DNA of 64,000 bases from Acidobacteriota bacterium. GTDB taxonomy: Bacteria; Acidobacteriota; Terriglobia; Acidiferrales; UBA7541. Shown one piece after another: positions 60,723 through 64,000 of this stretch. The number at the start of each line of letters is the position of its first letter. Positions within the stretch are counted from its first letter, which is position 1. The stretch lies in assembly GCA_013289835.1 (NCBI GenBank), contig JABCZG010000004.1, positions 1 through 64,000 on the forward strand. The letters run 5' to 3'. A program made the translations under genes and the position numbers. The notes beneath the pieces were generated by a model. The model had not been told where the DNA came from, searched no databases, and was given only the letters and a program-made list of their open reading frames with translations.

Positions 60723-62738
60723 CTAAAATCCGCTGCGCAGCCGGAACTCGCTGGGCTGGAACTTGAGGGCGACGTACTCTTCGGCTTTGCGCGACTGATT
60801 GGCGTAGCGCGAGAGTGCGTAAACCGGGAACGAATTGCGATAGAGATGATATTTCAGATAAAAGACGCCGGGGAAACCGGTGCCGGTGAAGTCGGGCTCG
60901 CTCCAGGAGCCGTCCAGCTGCTGATGGTGAACCAAATAAGAAACGGCCTTCGTGATCGCGGGATCCTGCGTTTCGGCTCCGGCGAGGAGGCCGATTAGCC
61001 CCCAAGCGGTTTGCGAAGGAGTGCTGGGGCCCTGGCCTTTAGTCTCGGGCTTGTCGTAGCTGAGTAGCGATTCGCCGAAGCTGCCGTCGGGCTTCTGCAC
61101 GGTGCGGAGCCAGGTGACGGCGCGCTGGCAATATTCGCGCGTGGTGAGCGAAACGGTTTCCAGAGCGCGGAGGACGCCGCTGGTGCCGTAGACGAAGTTG
61201 ACGCCCCAACGGCCGAACCAGGAGCCGTCGTCACACTGATCCTTCAAAAGAAATCTCAGGGCGCGCTGGATGGCGGGATGTTCCGCGGGCCAGCCGAAGC
61301 GGCCGAGGCATTCGACGACGCGTGCGGTGACGTCGGCAGTGGAAGGGTCGATCATGGCGTTGTGATCGGCGAAAGGAATGTTGCAGAGAAATTTTCTGTC
61401 GTTGTCGCGATCGAACGCGCCCCAGCCGCCGTTGCGATTCTGCATGCTGAGGAGCCATTGCAGGCCGCGGCGGATGGCGCCTTCCATGCGAGCAGGGTCG
61501 GGAAATTTGACGCGCTGGAGAGCCATCAGAACGAAAGCGGTGTCGTCCACGTCGGGATAAAAATCGTTGCGAAATTCGAAGGCCCAGCCGCCGGGTTCGG
61601 CGTCTTTGTTTTTGAATTGCCAGTCGCCGGGACCGAGAACCTGCTTGGAGAGCATCCACTCGGCGGCTTTGACGAGTGCGGGATGATCCGGCGGCAGGCC
61701 GGCTTCTTCGAGAGCGACCATGGCGATGCAGGTGTCCCAAACGGGAGAGACACAGGGCTGCATGCGGATGGTGTCGGCGTCTTCGATTTCGAAACGGGAG
61801 AATTCTTTAATTTCGCGCCAGGTGAGCGGGTCGTCGGGGCCGTGGCCGAGAGCCATCAGGGCGAAAATGGAATTCATCATCGCGGGATAGATGGCGGCGA
61901 GGCCTTCGGTGCGCTCGAGGTGATCGAGCATCCAGGATTTTGCTTCGCGAAGGGCGCGCTGGCGCAACGGCTTCCAGGGAATTTTTTCGTAGAGCTTGAA
62001 GCCGCGATCGACGGCGAGGAAGAAATTTCTCCAGGAGATGAGCTGGTCGCTCCAATCGAAAGCGGCGGTTTTGCGCGATGGATCTTTGAACAGTTCGTCG
62101 ACGCGGGCGCGCTCCGGGAGGCGCCAATCGGGGCGCAGCGCGGAAAGAATGGACATGGGAATGACGATGCCGCGGGTCCAGGACGACATTTCATAAATGT
62201 TTAGATAGAACCAGTTGGGTAGGAGCATCAGCTCCGGCGGAATCGAAGGTACGAGTTCCCAACCGACAGCGCCGACGAGCGCGAGGTAAAAGCGGACGTA
62301 GGAGTTGGTGTGCTCAAGACCGCCGAGGCGATGGACGGTTTCGCGCGCGTGGGTCAAGTGCGCTGAGTCGGTGGAATCGCCGGCGAGCTTCAGTGCGAAA
62401 TAGGCTTTGCACGTTGCGTTCAGTTCGGAGGGGCCGCCGGGATAGATGCTCCAGCCGCCATCGGGCAACTGGCGGCGGCGGACGTAATTCGCAAGCTTGG
62501 CAATGCGCTCGGGGTCGGCTTTTCCAAGGACGTACAGGTAATAGATGTAGTCGGATTCGAGAGTGGTGTCGGCTTCGAGCTCGCCTTGCCAGAAACCTTG
62601 TTCGGATTGGACGGAAAGAAGGTGGTTCGCGCCGCGTTCGATGGATTTTTCCAGGCGCTCGACCCAGCCTTGTTCTTGCACAGAGGTCGGCGCTGGAGCA
62701 ACGGAAATTTCTTCTCCCATTCGGGCGAATGACGCCAT
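60723..62738 (-). CDS. shc: Squalene-hopene cyclase
   Basis: The product has 671 residues, the usual length. The acidic catalytic motif DVDDTA is at 396-401, and several QW repeats are seen (GFWQGELEADTT, GGWAFEFRN, GGWGAFDRDN, GSWFGRWGVNF, GSFGESLLSY, GSWSEPDFTG). It cyclises squalene to hopene and hopanol in the membrane. ATG 62738 is used because GGGGGAG lies upstream; the frame extends further without conservation. It is the first gene of the hopanoid cluster. Confidence 0.96.
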   Translation of the reverse strand: MASFARMGEEISVAPAPTSVQEQGWVERLEKSIERGANHLLSVQSEQGFWQGELEADTTLESDYIYYLYVLGKADPERIAKLANYVRRRQLPDGGWSIYPGGPSELNATCKAYFALKLAGDSTDSAHLTHARETVHRLGGLEHTNSYVRFYLALVGAVGWELVPSIPPELMLLPNWFYLNIYEMSSWTRGIVIPMSILSALRPDWRLPERARVDELFKDPSRKTAAFDWSDQLISWRNFFLAVDRGFKLYEKIPWKPLRQRALREAKSWMLDHLERTEGLAAIYPAMMNSIFALMALGHGPDDPLTWREIKEFSRFEIEDADTIRMQPCVSPVWDTCIAMVALEEAGLPPDHPALVKAAEWMLSKQVLGPGDWQFKNKDAEPGGWAFEFRNDFYPDVDDTAFVLMALQRVKFPDPARMEGAIRRGLQWLLSMQNRNGGWGAFDRDNDRKFLCNIPFADHNAMIDPSTADVTARVVECLGRFGWPAEHPAIQRALRFLLKDQCDDGSWFGRWGVNFVYGTSGVLRALETVSLTTREYCQRAVTWLRTVQKPDGSFGESLLSYDKPETKGQGPSTPSQTAWGLIGLLAGAETQDPAITKAVSYLVHHQQLDGSWSEPDFTGTGFPGVFYLKYHLYRNSFPVYALSRYANQSRKAEEYVALKFQPSEFRLRSGF

Positions 62739-62946
62739 CAGTGCTCCCCCCAGAGCAGGACTGCCAGCCGGCGCGAGGACGAATCTCAAGCGCGCAGCAA
62801 ACTCGAGCTTCACGGCCGTATTCCGTGAGACTTCGCGGAGCAGAACGACGGCGGTTTAGGTTCGAGTAACACCAGTACTACTAAATTATCGCCCCCTTCG
62901 GGCGAACGGTCAACGGTTAAGATGCCGTTTGGTTATGGCGACGTTG

Positions 62947-63639
62947 TCAAATGGCGATGCCGGAGGAGGATTCCAGGGCACGCTGGACGAGAACGTGGAG
63001 GGGGGCGGGCAGCGGTTCGCCTTCGCGTTGGGTCACGGAGGGCTTTTCGCGGAGGAGACGCGAGGGGAGTTTGGTCCAGGCGGGAGAGGCAGAGGGGTGC
63101 GGGTCGGTGGCGTTGCGGAGAATGAGAGCGTCGGCGCGATCGAGAACGATGCGGGCGGAGTCTTTGAAGTCATCTTTGGCGGGATCGACCACGGCGAAGT
63201 AGAGATTGGGTTTCAGGAATTGCAGCAAGGAATTGCTTTCGAGGATGAGAGGAGCAGGCGCAGCGCCGTTCGCAACTAGAGTGTCTTGCAAGGCGGCGCG
63301 CAGGAGTGGCAGGCCTTCGGCGAGAAAACCTTGTTTGGTGCGGAGCCAGAAGGAGCGGTGGGCCCCTGCGGCCAGAAAGCGCGAGCTGTCGGTGCCGGTG
63401 TCAGCGCGAGTTTCCCAACTGATGGCGCAGACGTGTTCGTCGGGGGCGCAATCGCAATTGTCGCCGTTCTGGGCGCAGACGCCGTGGCCGTATTGGGTGA
63501 TTTTTCCAGCGATCCAGTTGGCTTGCGGAAAGGCGGCGATCACGTCGCAAACCAATTGCGTCTTGCCGATGCCGCGGGTGTGGCCGCCCACGACGATGAC
63601 GCGCCAGTGGGCGGATTGCGTTTTTTCACTTGGTGGCAA
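62947..63639 (-). CDS. P-loop NTPase-like protein with a cysteine-rich insert
   Basis: The product has 230 residues. Walker A is seen near the N terminus ([11 protein letters not shown]), as in MobB or dethiobiotin synthetase-type proteins. A four-Cys insert (C-x6-C-x-C-x6-[13 protein letters not shown] then C in EHVCAIS) follows at about 53-70 and could bind zinc or an iron-sulfur cluster. Later parts ([21 protein letters not shown]) fit SIMIBI-class NTPases. It overlaps lpxD by 14 bp and precedes shc. Function is unknown. Confidence 0.7.
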   Translation of the reverse strand: MPPSEKTQSAHWRVIVVGGHTRGIGKTQLVCDVIAAFPQANWIAGKITQYGHGVCAQNGDNCDCAPDEHVCAISWETRADTGTDSSRFLAAGAHRSFWLRTKQGFLAEGLPLLRAALQDTLVANGAAPAPLILESNSLLQFLKPNLYFAVVDPAKDDFKDSARIVLDRADALILRNATDPHPSASPAWTKLPSRLLREKPSVTQREGEPLPAPLHVLVQRALESSSGIAI

Positions 63640-64000
63640 GTTTGGCCTCTAGCTCTTTGATGCGCCCGGCCAGCTCCGGCAAGCGGCCATACCAAGCATA
63701 CTGCTCTTTGAATTTTTCGAGGGAACGCGCGGGGGTGCCCCAGACGGTTTGGCCGGTTCGAATCGTTTTTCCGCCGAGGACACCGCTTTGGCCGCCGATG
63801 ATGGCACCGTCTTCCAATTCGCAGCGTTCGCCGAAGCCGGCTTGGCCGCCGACGGTGACGCGATTGCCGAAGGTGCATGAGCCGGAGAGACCGGCTTGCG
63901 CGGCGATTACGGTGTGCGCGCCGATCTGGCAGTTGTGGCCGACGTGCACGAGATTATCGAGCTTAGTGCCCTCGGCGATGCGCGTGTCGTCGAGAGACCC
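63626..64000 (-). CDS. lpxD: UDP-3-O-acylglucosamine N-acyltransferase (LpxD), 3' part
   Basis: The gene runs out of the right edge; only the C-terminal 124 codons or so are inside. The left-handed beta-helix hexapeptide repeats ([21 protein letters not shown] split, then [21 protein letters not shown]) include the catalytic His region of LpxD (HVGHNC). A C-terminal helical tail ([19 protein letters not shown]) completes the protein. LpxD adds the amide-linked acyl chain in lipid A synthesis. The frame is continuous to the window end. Confidence 0.9.
   Translation of the reverse strand, partial: GSLDDTRIAEGTKLDNLVHVGHNCQIGAHTVIAAQAGLSGSCTFGNRVTVGGQAGFGERCELEDGAIIGGQSGVLGGKTIRTGQTVWGTPARSLEKFKEQYAWYGRLPELAGRIKELEAKLATK

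Overview
The window looks like chromosomal DNA of an Acidobacteriota bacterium (class Terriglobia or a close relative). The evidence is a VWFA-domain protein of the acidobacterial type, a large Oar-like TonB receptor with an N-terminal carboxypeptidase-regulatory-like domain, a DUF2844/DUF3443 gene pair, a complete squalene-hopanoid block, and intergenic hairpin repeats of a kind I associate with this phylum. No rRNA or CRISPR array is present. One tRNA gene was found, tRNA-Lys(TTT).

Layout. (1) 1-3.2 kb is the end of an integrated element: a truncated protein gene, a large inverted repeat, a small ribbon-helix-helix-like gene, an excisionase-like gene and a tyrosine recombinase pointing at the 3' end of tRNA-Lys. 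(2) 3.4-13.5 kb is an uronate/oligouronide locus under an IclR regulator: TonB receptor, IolB/KduI-type isomerase, hexuronate MFS transporter, KduD-type dehydrogenase, KdgF-like cupin and a secreted lyase-like protein. (3) 13.6-25.7 kb, all on the minus strand, holds an Opp/Dpp-type peptide ABC transporter whose last genes are translationally coupled to an ECF sigma factor and a TPR-CHAT (caspase-like) protease. A zinc-finger anti-sigma-like protein, a secreted subtilase and an HD-GYP phosphodiesterase follow. I regard this as the most unusual system in the window. (4) 26-42 kb is mixed housekeeping and regulatory content: HPF, amidohydrolase, VWA protein, MscS channel, DUF72, beta-helix protein, two alpha/beta hydrolases, STAS protein, sigma-54 activator, FMN-dependent alpha-hydroxyacid oxidase, and a GGDEF protein with a zinc ribbon.

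(5) 42.5-49.5 kb is a plastic, repeat-rich stretch. A PIN/UPF0175 toxin-antitoxin pair is bracketed by 99-bp direct repeats, a frameshifted membrane-protein gene is bracketed by a second direct repeat, and there are purine-rich strings, several hairpin families and small zinc-finger genes. (6) 49.5-52.3 kb has secreted acidobacterial families (DUF2844, DUF3443) and small proteins. (7) 52.3-62.7 kb is a hopanoid gene cluster on the minus strand: shc, a degenerate HpnH-like protein, hpnA, hpnG, two zinc alcohol dehydrogenases, a fused hpnC-hpnD gene and hpnE. (8) The right edge carries a P-loop protein gene and the 3' part of lpxD, which runs out of the window.

How it works together. Region 2 would import unsaturated uronides through the outer membrane and inner membrane, linearise and isomerise them, and reduce them toward 2-keto-3-deoxygluconate. 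Region 3 suggests that peptide import is wired to a sigma factor and two proteases. Region 7 makes squalene from farnesyl diphosphate (HpnC/D/E), cyclises it (Shc) and elongates hopanoids (HpnG, HpnA), with the two dehydrogenases as candidates for an undefined side-chain redox step. Family assignments rest on reading motifs by eye; no database search was run.
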